A stretch of 64,000 nucleotides of DNA from Charina bottae (GCA_023362775.1 JALMGJ010000020.1:3720001-3784000), one strand, 5' to 3'. Shown: positions 1-10,769, counted from the first letter of the stretch. The notes: generated by a model from the sequence alone, not told the origin. Made by a program: numbers and translations.

Positions 1-598
1 CTTGAGGAAGGTCCTGAGTGTCCTGTTGACTTTGTATAGTGCCAGGCATTCACAGATCCATGTGTGTGGCATTGAGTCATAGGCTTTCCTGTAGTCAATC
101 CAGGCTGTGCTCAGATTGGTCTGTCTAGACCTTGAGTCTCGGGTGACTGCTCTATCTATGAGCAACTGGTGTTTGGAGCCTCTGGTGTTGTTCCCAATGC
201 CCTTCTGAGCTGTGCTCATGTACTGGCCCATATGGTCCTGCAGCTTGGCGGCTATGATGCCTGATACGACTTTCCATGATGTGGGGAGGCAGGTAGTTGG
301 ATGGTATTGTTCCCTTGTTGAGGTCTTTCATGATCATCACTGTCCTACCTTGTGTTAGCCAGTCTGGGTGGGAGCCTGCTGCTAGCAGCTGGTTCATCTG
401 TGCTGCTAGGCGTTCATCCACTGCTGTTAGTTCTTTAGCCAGTAGGTGTGGATCATGTCCGGGCCAGGTGCTGTCCAGCTCTTCATGTTCTTGACCTGCT
501 GCTGGATGTCTGCCACTGTGATGGTGACTGGTTCCTGCTCTGGGAGATTTCTGTGGTCTGCTCTCAGGTCCTGCAGCCACTTTGCACTGGTGTTATGT
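1..598 (-). mobile_element. R4/Dong-type LINE, reverse transcriptase part (continues off left edge)
   Basis: Read on the minus strand, this encodes the N-terminal part of a non-LTR reverse transcriptase. A run around 152-580 contains the phrases WLTQGRTVMIMKDLNKG and KELTAVDERLAAQMNQLL. Further downstream on that strand the DNA encodes an AWIDYRKAYDSMPHTWI-like stretch. These are typical of the R4/Dong (Rex6) clade, whose members carry a restriction-like endonuclease at the C-terminus; that part would lie beyond base 1. The frame is broken in places, so this is a decayed copy. It is the continuation of the piece at 1318-2402, from which it is separated by an L2-like LINE insertion. The clade assignment is from memory of family sequences. 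Confidence 0.7.
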
Positions 599-1317
599 GT
601 CTTATTTATTTATTTATTTATTCAATTTTTCACCACCCAACTCCCTCAAAGGGACTCTGGGCGGTTTACAATTCAATAAAACATTAAACATTAAAATAGA
701 CAATTTAAAAATACAATACATATAATAAAATCAAGATGGTGATGCCATTCTTTAAAACATTGGAAGGGCAATTCTAAGGCCATCCTAAGGTGTTAGCCAT
801 CCACAAGAGTTTATACTCTTCTTCCCGCCCCATGCCTGTTGGCAAAGCCAAGTCTTGAGTTTTTTCCTGAAGTCCAGGAGCGAGGTGCACTGTCTTAACT
901 CTGGGGGAAGGATATTCCACAGAGCAGGCGCTACTGCAGAGAAGGCACGCTTCCGTGACCCCGTTAGATGGAATTCTTTAACCGATGGGGTCCGTAGCAT
1001 GCCCTCCCTGCATGACCGGATGGGACGGGACGATGTAATGGGGATAAGACGGTCCCTTAGGTAACCTGGTCCCATGCCATGAAGGGCTTTAAAGGTGATA
1101 ACCAACACCTTGAATTGGACCCGGAAGCAAACTGGAACCCAGTGCAGCTCGCATAACAATGTGTTACATGTGTCCGATATGAGACTTCCAAGATGGTTCG
1201 TGCGGCTGCATTCTGGATCAGCTGAAGCTTCTGGATACTCTTCAAGGGTTGCCCCATGTAGAGCGCATTACAGTAGTCTATATGTGAGATAACCAGGGCA
1301 TGAGTGACCTCTTGTTC
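599..1317 (-). mobile_element. L2-like LINE 3' fragment inserted into the R4/Dong LINE
   Basis: The minus strand encodes the C-terminal end of an L2/CR1-superfamily ORF2. It includes HIDYCNALYMGQPLKSIQKLQL, then LHWVPVCFRVQFKVLVITF and SAVAPALWNILPPELR, ending near 785. The element's 3' end lies at about 600 with a TTTA-rich simple tail and the antisense of the recurring CACCCAGAGTCCC 3' UTR motif. A longer copy of the same family lies at 58775-59985. It is 5'-truncated and splits the R4/Dong LINE, so it inserted later. Exact junctions are placed to within about 10 bases because no clear target duplication is visible. Confidence 0.8.
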
Positions 1318-2402
1318 CAGGAAAGGTCTTCTCTTTCTCCCATATGTTCTTCCAGTACTGTTCCGTTTCTGCTGTTGGTGGCTCTGCTGTTTCTGTGCTG
1401 TTGCACTGCATCTGGGAGTACACCTTGGATGGTTCTTTGGCGAACAGGGCATTTATCTTCTTGGCCTCTGCTTCTCTAATATATCTCCTTAGCCTAGTAA
1501 CCTGTGTTGTGAGCCTTTGTTTAGCAGTCTCTAGGGCTTCAGGTGGAGTCAGGCCCTTGTATTTTTTCAGTAGCCGAGTCTTATCCTTAATCTCCACACC
1601 CTTCTGTAGTTCTACCAGCTGACTGACTTTTCTCTGAGTTGCCTTGATCTTAGCCTCCAACCTCATTTTCTGGGGGGGGGGGTATGTACTGCTGTTCTTG
1701 ATCATGTAGCCAAGCATCTCCAGGATTACAGTGGCTGTAGCGTATACCAGTTCATTGGTTTGAGTTATAGCGGTAGTAGGGATTGTCATGAGGGCTCTGT
1801 TGGCATCTTCAAGCATACTATCTGATGGTACTTCTCCACTGAGCCTTGGTAATCAGTCTCGAGAGTTGACTGCAGCTAGTTTATCCATGATCTTTTGCTT
1901 CATATCAGCTGCTGTGCTCTGTAATGGAGGGGGTGGCAGTGATGTCCCAGCTTCAGGTGTTGGTTGCACCTCCAGTTGTTCTTCCGGGTCTTCTTGAGTC
2001 TGGGATATAATGTGTAGTTGGTCTATCTCAAGTTGTGAGAGCAGCTTCCTCTTCAATATGTTGAAGCGTTGGGTAACTATCTGTTTCTCAGTTAGTGTGG
2101 ATGCAGGTCTTCTGTCCATCCATAGTTCCCTCATACGTTTCATATATGAAACTCCAGAGTTTCATATATCCCCTCTCATTAGGTCTACTGTTGTAGTAGC
2201 ATTCCATCAATTCCAGGTTCTCTTGTCTTGTCCATGTATGGTTTGTTCCAGTAGCCCACTTATTGTCAGATTGTCCTGGTTCCCCAACATCTGACGCGGA
2301 CCTTGTTAATCCGGGTGACTTCCGAGCCGGCATGACTCTCTTAGTTCGTGTCACTCTCATATTTGAGGTAGGCAGGTGAAGTGTTAGGGGGTCTTTGCCC
2401 AA
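1318..2402 (-). mobile_element. R4/Dong-type LINE, N-terminal part
   Basis: On the minus strand, three frame-shifted segments give one protein. The first is a Myb-like start (HTWTRQENLELMECYYNSRP, about 2150-2402). Next comes a basic segment with LTEKQIVTQRFNILKRKLLSQ (1853-2143). The last is a helical region with TTQVTRLRRYIREAEAKKIN (1310-1816). This order matches the N-terminus of R4/Dong LINEs that I recall. A short inverted insertion near 2140-2165 (TTTCATATATGAAAC) breaks the frame. The element is inactive. Confidence 0.65.
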
Positions 2403-2412
2403 GGACCCCTAC

Positions 2413-2492
2413 TGGTAAAGTTGGTACAGCTGGGATTTGAACCCGTCTCCCACTCCAAAGGTGCCGCTCTAACCACTACACTATCCAACCGC
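2413..2492 (-). mobile_element. tRNA-like SINE head (remnant)
   Basis: The reverse complement has an A-box-like segment (TAGTGTAGTGGTTAGAG) and a B box (GGGTTCAAATCCC) at tRNA spacing. The ends do not form a matching acceptor stem, so a SINE head is more likely than a working tRNA gene. It lies directly behind the R4/Dong 5' end. Confidence 0.5.
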
Positions 2493-2551
2493 TTATTGTG
2501 ACTCTGGACAGCTAAGACCACATAAAAACAGCACAAAAAACTCTTCAAAAA

Positions 2552-2656
<105 letters not shown>

Positions 2657-2871
2657 TTGAGTAATTTTTGTGCTGTTTGTATGTGGTCTTAGTTGTCCAG
2701 AGTCACAATGGGGAGATGTAAAAGGGCAGTGATGTAAATCAAATTTAAAAATTCAATAAATAAATATAAATATCAGTTGTAGTGTAATCAGTGAAAAAGT
2801 AGCGTGTGTGTGAAATATCATATAACTTTTATCATGTTGTATAGCACCATATTATAATTATTGGATTGATA

Positions 2872-3206
2872 AGGTAGGTAAAGTTCCCCCCCGCACATTT
2901 GTGCAGTCGTGTCCGACTCTAGGGGCCGGTGCTCATCTCCGTTTGTTAGCCGAAGAGCCAGCATTGTCCGAAGACGCTTCCACAGTCATGTGGCCGCATG
3001 ATGCGCGCGGAACGCTGTTACCTACCCACCGAAGTGGTACCTATTCATCTACTTGCATTTGCATGCTTTCGAATTGCTAGGTTGGCAAGAGCTGGAGCTA
3101 GTGCGGGAGCTCACTCCGTCACGGGGGGCTAGGGATTCGAACCTCCGAACTTGCGATCTTCTGATCGACAAGCCGGGCGTCTTAACCGCTGAGCCACCAC
3201 GCCCCC
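2872..3206 (-). mobile_element. Sauria-type SINE (tRNA head, Bov-B-like tail)
   Basis: The reverse complement begins with a tRNA-like head (GTGGCTCAGCGGTTAAGACG...) with a B-box region near 3130-3145. It ends with TCGGACACGACTGCACAAATG followed by a CTTTACC-type tail. The TCGGACACGACTG block resembles the 3' end of Bov-B LINEs, the presumed mobilising partner. Seven related copies occur in this window. The head reads GGTTCGAATCCCT. Confidence 0.85.
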
Positions 3207-3434
3207 TTATCTAAGTGTAGGTTTGTGCAAATCCTTTGAAAGAGGTGCTCTGGAATGCTCAGGAGCACCTTTTTCTGGCTCATGAAGCTGCTTTAGAGAC
3301 TGGCTATCTCTGCATGCGTGTGCTTCACAGTTCAGCAATCTTACCGCAGTAGCAGGCTCTTGTCTTTCAATAAGTGATTGATATCCTAATTTTGTACAAT
3401 TCAAAGCAGCGCACGGTATATAATGCTCCCACCT

Positions 3435-3632
3435 CCTATTTTCCCCACAACAACCATGTGAGGTGGATTGGGCTGAGAGAGAGTGACGGGCCCAAGGTCA
3501 CCGAGCCGGCTTTCATGCCTAAGGCGGGACTAGAACTCTCAGTCTCCTGGTTTGCTATTGGCTCCTTCCCAGGGCTCAGAGACAGGGACTGGCCCAAGGT
3601 CACCCAGCCGGCTTTCACATCTAATAAGATAC
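3435..3632 (-). mobile_element. tRNA-derived SINE, second family (two partial copies)
   Basis: Antisense SINE sequence with the recurring block CCAAGGTCACC...GCCGGCTTTC...GGGACTAGAACTC. The block occurs at 3493-3553 and again, shorter, at 3590-3625, so this is a partial duplicate or two overlapping insertions. Better copies of this family are at 5869-6072, 14677-14915, 40733-40948 and 53295-53490. Confidence 0.7.
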
Positions 3633-3910
3633 CTACCGCTCTGCAATTGCAGATAAAGGTGGAGGTCATATTGTCAGGTTCCTTTTTTAAATGTCCAGAA
3701 ACTTCCTAAGACCATCAGCAGCCTGTTCTCACCGTGGCCAAGCACCCGCACAAGGATGTCCGCTACTGTACTAGCCCAGCAGGTGGAATCCAGAGGCAGG
3801 CCCATTGCCACCGGGGCCACGGCAGAATCCGTAATTTCATGCTGGGATTTCAGAGTACCTCAAACAAAGGTATGGTGAGGAATAATGATTATATATGTGG
3901 TTACTTTGTG

Positions 3911-4243
3911 AGGGGCGTGGTGGCTCAGCGAGTAAGACGCCAGGCTTGTCGATCAGAAGGTCGCAAGTTCGGAGGTTCGAATCCCTAGCCCTGCGTGCGG
4001 AGTGAGCTGCCGCACTCGCCCCAGCTCTTGCCAACCTAGCAATTCGAAAGCATGCAAATGCAAGTAGATGAATAGGTACCACTTCGATGGGATGGTAACA
4101 GTGTTCCGCGTGCGTCATGTGGCCACATGACCGTGGAAGCGTCTTCAGACAACGCTGGCTCTTCTGCCAACAAACGGAGATGAGCACCGGCCCCTAGTCG
4201 GACACGACTGCACAAATGTGCGGGGGGAACCTTTACCTTTACC
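3911..4243 (+). mobile_element. Sauria-type SINE
   Basis: Head GGGGCGTGGTGGCTCAG, B box GGTTCGAATCCC near 3975, tail ending CCTTTACCTTTACC. It is flanked by an imperfect target duplication: TATGTGGTTA occurs at 3894-3903 and again at 4244-4253. About 333 bp, near full length. Confidence 0.88.
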
Positions 4244-4689
4244 TATGTGGTTATTTAAATCTACACTCATTATTAAACTATAATGCTGCTAGAAGGAACA
4301 CTTTACGGCGCACAGAATCTGCAACTGTAACAAAATACACGCATTTCCAGACACCAGTAAATGTTACTTTTTTGTGTGTGTGGTACCTTTTGTCCTCCCA
4401 AAATATGTCTCTCTGAAGGTATTTTTCTTAAATTATCGTTTGGGGGAAAAATATTGTTAGCTCAAAACTTATAAAACCACTTCTGCGTTATTCAGCTTTA
4501 CAACAATTAACGAAAGTATTCGGAAAAAAGCCACACGGGGCTGGCTTAACAACACAAACGAACGGAAGCAAATTCCATTCTTTCTGCATACGCGCTCACC
4601 ATTTCCAGGATCAAAAGAACAAAGACAAGGGAACTTCCTTCTCAAAAAACTTGCAAACGGGCAAAGTATCAAACCGAACCGTCCCAGCG

Positions 4690-5182
4690 AGCTAATGAAA
4701 CAGTCAACCAGAGACGCAAGACGTCAGCGTCATCGCACTCGCATACGTACACACGCAAAATTTTCCCGGGCCTGAGCATGTTCCTTTCGTAGGGCTTTCC
4801 CGCGCGGATGCCGAAGGCGGAGCGAAAGCTTTTTGCAAACGCTCCGCGCCTAATGCACCATAGAGCTAGTTTATATGTGTCACTGGCCCTTTCTTCCCTC
4901 CGTTAACTAAGCGGGGATTAGAATTGCCATAAGGATGAAATCACTGTTTTTTTTATATTATTTACAGGGGCCAATTAAAAAAAAACTTTCAAGCGGGGCT
5001 AGGAAACCGATCAACCGAATCCCTAAAAATATAAATCTCTGTCCTCTCTACAGTCCCACGCGTGCGCCCTCGGCAACTGACATGCACATCTTGCGGAAGC
5101 CGGAAAGCGCACAATTTGAACCAGCTCTTCGGGGCTGGATGTGTTGTCCTCTGGCCTGTAGCTGGGCGGGAAGGGAAGAATT
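4690..5182 (+). promoter_or_regulatory. BARD1: BARD1 promoter region and 5' UTR (CpG-containing)
   Basis: This is the most CpG-dense unique segment upstream of exon 1, in otherwise AT-rich surroundings. At 4796-4805 there is TTTCCCGCGC, which matches the E2F consensus TTTSSCGC. At about 5058-5068 there is CACGCGTGCGCC, resembling an NRF1 site. No TATA box is evident. The 5' UTR probably starts somewhere between about 4850 and 5100; the exact start cannot be read from sequence. E2F control of BRCA1 and its partners is known generally; here it is an inference from one motif. Confidence 0.6.
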
Positions 5183-5328
5183 ATGCGACCCGGTAAACTC
5201 CGGAGCCGTTCCGGTAATGAGCCCGCCGGCCGTATGGCGCAGGAGCAGCATAAGCAACCCGGAATCCCGTGGAAGGAGACGCGGCTGGCTTTGAGGCGGT
5301 TGGCGGAGTGCCTGAGCTGCTCCCTTTG
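5183..5328 (+). CDS. BARD1: BARD1 exon 1, coding part: N-terminal helix and start of RING finger
   Basis: BARD1 is the obligate partner of the BRCA1 E3 ubiquitin ligase, acting in the nucleus in homologous recombination. This exon encodes 48 residues plus two bases of the next codon. RSRSGNEPAGR matches the human RIRSGNEPRSA segment. WKETRLALRRLAECLSC matches the helix that packs against BRCA1. The last residues, C-S-L-C, supply the first zinc-ligand pair (human C50 and C53). The exon ends TG|GTAACC, splitting the C53 codon after its second base, as in human. The start at 5183 is the first ATG after an in-frame TAG at 5159. A second in-frame ATG at 5234 could also be used, but it would drop the conserved RSGNEP segment. 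The human counterpart is four codons longer. Confidence 0.9.
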
Positions 5329-5868
5329 GTAACCGATTATCCTGAGCAAAAGGAGGACGGAAGGGATGGTAGAGAGGCTTTGGATGGGGAAAAAAGATTT
5401 GGAAATACAGTCCCATTAAGTAAAAATGGTTATTTGGCATATACAAATGGTTCGGTCAACGGGCACTTCTTTCAAAAGGGTTGCACGTTTGAAATTAATG
5501 ACTAAGCAACGAGGCAGTGGTTTTCTTAACCACAGTTTATGGAGTAAATTGCTACAATTGTGTTTCACACATCATGCTAAGACAGGGCTAACAGGTCACG
5601 ACTGCAAACATCCAGACGATAGCAAGCAAAGAAGTACATCTATCCAGTGGTCGTCCGGATATTTGCAGCCCAGAACTGGTCGCCCTAACTTACTTGTGCC
5701 AACAGACCATATTGTTTAGTGAGTTGTGTAAAGCCTGTCAATAGTATTCATGATTTGAGGTTGCATCATATGTATTGATCTACTCCAGCCTTTTCCGGCT
5801 CCACATAAAGTGGCATTTTTAACAGAATCAAGTGGCACAGACAGTAACTGGCTGTTAGCAAGGGATGT

Positions 5869-6072
5869 TTTTACTGGTTGGTTTCTTTTTGTTTGTTTGT
5901 TTTTTGGTGCATTCTTTTTTGGAAGTGGTTTGCCATTGCCTGCTTCCTAGGGCTGAGAGAGAGTGACTGGCCCAAAGTCACCCAGCCGGCTTTCCTGCCT
6001 CAGGCGGGGCTAGAACTCTCAGTCTCCTGGTTTCTAGTCTGGTGCCTTAACCACTACACCAAACTGGCTCTC
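5869..6072 (-). mobile_element. tRNA-derived SINE, second family
   Basis: Antisense copy: the head (reverse complement GAGCCAGTTTGGTGTAGTGG) lies at the right end, and the body has CCAAAGTCACCCAGCCGGC. A 12-bp target duplication, AGCAAGGGATGT, flanks it at 5857-5868 and 6073-6084. The 3' (left) end is truncated relative to the copy at 14677. Confidence 0.88.
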
Positions 6073-6820
6073 AGCAAGGGATGTACTGCAAGCTAAATTC
6101 TTTTAGTTTTTGTTTTTAAGATTTGGTTCTCCTTGAAATGGGAGCTTTATAATTTTGGATGGTAAAAGGTAAAGGTTTCCCCTAATTGAGTGCTATTCCA
6201 AATTATACCAAAGAACGTACCATGAGAAATATCCTGAACGATGTTGTAATGAATTGATTGTGAGAGAGCACATAGTGAAAGACTCTACTTTCTGGGTCTT
6301 TAATATGGATTTTGTGGGTCCCTCTGTTCCTACGGGGCTCCGTGCCTCACCTGATCTTATTTTTCAAATTCTTTTAATTAAATAATAATTAGGAAGCTAA
6401 TGTACTGCAAAGTACCAGCCTGATGCTTAATCATTATTATCAGCAGTGCTTCTTAAATTCTGTATATTCCCTGGAGACATTTTGAAAAAGTAAAAATAAC
6501 AAGGTGCTGCTTATTAAAAGAGGGCTGGGGGGGTGATATGCCCATCTGCTCAATAGTGGTGGGAGGTTAGAGGGAATGGTGGCAAGTAATTTAACTGCTT
6601 TGCTGCTACTAAATGGGTGTTTTGTAACTGGCTGGAGTCACTGTGTAGCCATTGGGTGAGTAAGCCAATGATTTCAAAATTCCAGATAGGCTCCCAACCT
6701 AAACAGATTAAGATCCCTGGACTATTTCAAGCAGTTAAGAAATCTAATGAGTTTGAGGTGCCTTGACACAACCAAACAAAGCTTTCTTTAATTATTATAA
6801 ACCCATTTGCTTCTGCTTTA

Positions 6821-8919
6821 TTTTTTTAATAAGAATTTTATTAAGCTTAAAGCAAAGATAAAAACTACAAAATAGCAAAAAAAACTACAGAAAAGAAAAA
6901 AACTAAAAAGGTGAGAAAAACACAAGATGAAAAAAGATTTATAGAAGATTACATAAATAGATGACTTCCGACTTTCAACAATAAGAATATACAACAATTT
7001 CCATAATCAATCCCTTACTCTATATCAAACCAAGATCACATTATTTCTATAAATTATTCCATTGGTACATTATAAAAGTCACTAAACACCATTGCTCCTT
7101 CCCCTTATATATAAAAAAATAAACAAATATATAAACCTCCAAATCAGCTTCCCCCCCAAAAAAACCCCCAACATTTCTTTAAATATTTCCTTCCTACCAC
7201 TATTCTATATATTTCTGATCACTATAATAAAAATCAAATTATAAAAACATTTAAATTATCTACTTTTGTACTTAATAATGCTATAACTATCTTAACCCTA
7301 TTAAGCCTAAAACCATACAATTATTATATCTTACAAATCTTAAAAGATCAAACAAACCTTAAAAGCAATCCTATAGATCTTAATCCAAAATATTACATAA
7401 AAATGGAATCATACAAACCTTAATATCAATCCAAATAGTAATATTCTTAATTCTTATCATAAAAATCAAATTATAAAAACATTTAAATTGTCTGCTTTTC
7501 TACTTAATAATACTATAACAATCTTAACTCTATTAAACCTAAAACCAAACTATTATTATTATATCTTATAGATCTCAAAAAATCAAACTTTAAAAGCAAT
7601 AATCCAAATAATTGAAGAAAAATGCAATCATATAAGCCTTAATATCAAACCAAATACATATTCTTAATTCTTGCAATGCAATAAATCTTAATCCAAATCA
7701 TTAAAGAAAAATGAAATCCTGTAAGCCTTAATATCAAACCAAATACAAATTCTTAATTTTTTATCCCACATGAAAGTATACCAGAACATTTACTTGTCTC
7801 CATATTACACACAGGGCATTTTTAATAGAGAAATCAAACAGCCCAACTGCCCCCCTTAGAAACTCAGACTTCTCAGCAGAAAACCTCCCACAGAACAGAG
7901 CCATTTCTTTCCCAAAACATTCCCTCAGAAAAACAAGCCCGTCGGTATCTTGCAAGTCGAACAGTCTTAACCCCTTCAACACCAAAGTATATTCGTCACC
8001 TGGCATTTCCGCAAAGACTCCAGTTTCACTGTCAGTAAAAGCATCTCCATCTTGATTGAATTCTTCCTCTTCCAGAACATCCTCAGCCAGCTGACACATT
8101 TTAAGACTGATATTTTCTACAGTATCCCGAACATCTTGCAGAATAGCTTGAAGGGTGTCATGAAAAATCTGTTTGGAATCGCAACGAAGCTCAGAACGCA
8201 GCTCTGAGAAGATCTCCTTAAACTCCTCCATGTTTCAGGCAGTAGATTATGGGGCCTTCTAAATACTTGGTTAGTGTAGATAGGAGATAATGGGTTAATG
8301 AAAGGCTTCCGAGAGTAATTGACAAGAGGGAAAGTATATTGACCAGCAGGCTCCCAAAGAAAGTGAACAAGAAACTGAAAACTCAAAATGGCAGATTCAA
8401 CATGTAGGAAAACGTTAAATCCTTCAAATTAGATACAAAAATAATAACGGGGAGATGATTATTTATTCTCAGTCCTCCTTAATATTTAAATGGAAAATAA
8501 GCCAACGTTGGAAAAAAAGATTTTAAAATTTATCCAGAAATAACGATAAGCACCAAGAGAGTTCACTTCTTGCTGTAGAGAGTCTCTCTTAGGGTACATA
8601 AACTTAAAAAATATAAATTGGGTGATTTAGAAATGGGGGTGGCTCGACCTAATGTCCTTTTAAGGCTACAGCGCGGTCTGGAAATGATGGTGACCCCGAC
8701 TCCCATCGTCTCTTACCAGATTAGCGCCAACGCTGCTGGCTCAGGCTACGAGGCGATGTTTTGGAGTGCAAATGGGATGATTCCGAGCATTTTCTGTCCA
8801 TGAAAGTGCTCCAGGGCATCAGAAAAAGCCCGAGCCCCCCAAAAAAGCCGGCACTGTCAGAACTGCCTGCAGCCATCGCGGGCACAGCTGTTCAGTCGGC
8901 CATGTCCCCCACCGGAAGT
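6821..8919 (-). mobile_element. L1-mobilised non-autonomous element, copy 1
   Basis: A complete insertion: the 19-bp target duplication CCCATTTGCTTCTGCTTTA is at 6802-6820 and 8920-8938, with a poly-A end (as poly-T) at 6821. On the minus strand the order is a GC-rich 5' UTR starting CTTCCGGTGGGGGACATGG, a short ORF (7761-8231) and an AT-rich 3' region built from two imperfect copies of about 230 bp (about 7220-7440 and 7450-7690). An AATAAA lies close to the A tail. The long duplication and A tail are L1-type, yet there is no reverse transcriptase. A sister copy is at 37241-39191. Confidence 0.8.
7761..8231 (-). CDS. Short ORF of the L1-mobilised element (ORF1-like, probably coiled coil)
   Basis: 156 residues starting MEEFKEIFSELRSELR. 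The first 60 residues are rich in charged and heptad-spaced hydrophobic residues (FKEIFSELRSEL..IFHDTLQAILQDV), suggesting a coiled coil like that of L1 ORF1 proteins. An acidic stretch (LEEEEFNQDGDAF) follows. No RNA-recognition domain or enzyme motif is visible, so this looks like only the N-terminal part of an ORF1 protein. The homologous ORF at 38186-38539 starts MEDVKETTLELRADF and keeps the coiled-coil part. Function is not known; a role in the element's own RNP is a guess. Confidence 0.55.
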   Translation of the reverse strand: MEEFKEIFSELRSELRCDSKQIFHDTLQAILQDVRDTVENISLKMCQLAEDVLEEEEFNQDGDAFTDSETGVFAEMPGDEYTLVLKGLRLFDLQDTDGLVFLRECFGKEMALFCGRFSAEKSEFLRGAVGLFDFSIKNALCVIWRQVNVLVYFHVG

Positions 8920-9272
8920 CCCATTTGCTTCTGCTTTAGAGGGAAGCCTAAACAGTCCTCCAGATTCTAAAAGCACGCCCTCAGGATTTACAGCTCATCC
9001 TTGACACCACATTGCCAGCCATGTTTTGTTATATTGGAGGTGGAATCCTTTGCATGGAAAGCTTCTCCTAACAAGCAGCTGCCTGGAGTGACATTATTTT
9101 AGTAGAAACAAATGAACACCATTTTTTCTTAATATACAGTTTTTTTCTTTTATGTTTTATGTAGAAGAAAATAATGTTTACTATAGCTTGTTTATCTTGA
9201 TATTATTTATCTTGGGGAAGCATTCTAATATTTAGGACAGAAATAATTCTATTTAATCTATTCTCTTGACAG

Positions 9273-9329
9273 CAGTAACATTCTGAAGAAACCTGTGAAC
9301 CTAGGAAGTTGCGAACATGTCTTCTGTCT
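9273..9329 (+). CDS. BARD1: BARD1 exon 2: RING finger core
   Basis: Exactly 57 bp, the length of human exon 2. It completes the C53 codon (TG|C) and then reads SNILKKPVNLGSCEHVFC, aligning with human TNILREPVCLGGCEHIFC. It provides the zinc ligands equivalent to C66, H68 and C71. The acceptor is CTTGACAG and the donor GTGAGT. The last two bases (CT) join exon 3's first base to make CTA (Leu), where human has Ser72. The acceptor is a tandem AG (ACAGCAG). Using the second AG would remove one codon (the Ser after C53) and keep the frame. Confidence 0.93.
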
Positions 9330-9703
9330 GTGAGTCATGACATAATAAGCTGTTAAGAATCTTCTCCCAAACTTGTCTATTTTCATCATGTTTTTAGTCT
9401 GAAGTTTCTCTAAATATCCTTTAATACGTTGTTTTTAATTTGTGGCTGCAGCATACAATTATATCTTCTTGTGTAACTGTACCTGTCCCTCAGCAAAAGA
9501 CTGATTTGCTATGGTGCTTTTTTTTCCTTTTTGCCATTGTAGATGAAATCAAGATTAAATTATTTAAGCCTCTGCTAGGCTTGATGTACTTATTTTGCAT
9601 TTAAATGCCTCCCACCACACACACACAGACACACACTTCTTCTGGAATCATCACCCTACACTACAATATTCATCAAGCACTCAGAGCCTATATATACAAA
9701 CTA

Positions 9704-10447
9704 CAGGTAGTCCTCGCTTACCAACTGCCTTTTTTCGGTGACCATTCAAAGTTATGGCAGTGCTGAAAAAATAAGTTTATGACCAATGTTTGTATCGATG
9801 ACCTTGCCACATCCCTCAGTCACGTGATTGCCATTACAGTCAGTACGTGTTGTCCTTTGCCTGACCTGTTTTTTCTTTTCTTGCAGAGCAGAGAAATTGG
9901 AGAGGAAAGGATTACAAGAGAGTAAGCAGGCACACAATGGGTAATACATATCAAAAGGAATCTGGTGGCACCGGCAGCCCTGAGCAGGCTCGGGGCTGGG
10001 AGCCGCACATGCACTACACAAACAGCCCAGTGTATTCCCCATTGTGTGCCTGCTTACTCTTGTAATCTCTTCCTCTCCAATCTGTCCGCTCTGCGAGAGG
10101 GGGGAGGAAGGAAAAAAAAGCAAGCGATTTCTGTAGGCAATCTCTCCTGTGTCTGACCCGTTTTCCCCCCATATTGCTTTTAATGTGTATTCCCCATTGT
10201 GTGCCTGTTCACTCTCTTGTAATCCCTTCCTCTCCAATGAATGTAAATACAAACATTCATTCCCTTGCTAATTATCCCAGTGCCAGGGTTAGTATTCCAG
10301 AGGTCGGGGGAGTGGTTAGGAGGCAAACAAAATTTGTCAGTTTCAAGCCAGAAAGCACAGTCGCGGTTACATGATTTCCACTTAGCAGCTGCTTTGCTTA
10401 GCAACAGAGTTGCCAGTCCCAATTATGGTCACTAAAAGGACTACCTG
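9704..10447. mobile_element. TA-flanked MITE, Tigger/mariner-like, long copy
   Basis: Terminal inverted repeats CAGGTAGTCCTCG and AGGACTACCTG, each flanked by TA, the target of Tc1/mariner-superfamily elements. At 744 bp it is longer than the sister copies at 19194-19625 and 63077-63456. The extra length includes a segment repeated three times: antisense near 9893-9950, sense near 10028-10080 and 10186-10240 (core CCCATTGTGTGCCTG). No transposase ORF is present. The Tigger label is inferred from terminus and target only. Confidence 0.8.
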
Positions 10448-10769
10448 TATATACAACATGGCCATTCCCTGTACTTGTTTTTGGATTATTTTTGCATGTC
10501 TTTAGAAATAGTACTTCACATTTCGTATGACACTGGTTCTACTACATGTGAAAGTTTCATCTGGACTGGATTTCCCAGAATAAAATCAGACTGAAATGCA
10601 GTTACCCATTGGGTTGAAACAGTTTGTACTTTCTTTTAGTTTTATCTTGAATTATTCTGTAAACCTTTTCATGTAATATTTGTAATTTCTATTTTTTCTT
10701 TCCTTCTCTCCTTTTCCTTTAAAAATAATAAATAAATATTTTTTTTTAAAAAAAAATCTGTTATAAATA

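Larger units (their letters stand above)
5329..9272 (+). other. BARD1 intron 1
   Basis: Donor GTAACC and acceptor CTTGACAG. It contains a second-family SINE at 5869-6072 and an L1-type element at 6821-8919. The stretches 5329-5868, 6085-6800 and 8940-9272 are AT-rich and unique-looking; I see no gene, RNA or recognisable repeat in them. Confidence 0.85.

Noticed and set aside
3911..4010. Possible tRNA gene (good A and B boxes)
   Set aside because: The tRNA-like part is the head of a SINE; it lacks a paired acceptor stem and recurs with the same body and tail in several copies.
5269..5505. 78-codon frame overlapping BARD1 exon 1
   Set aside because: It is in another frame, runs through the exon 1 donor into intron and has no homology; the BARD1 frame from 5183 is supported by conserved residues and splice phase.
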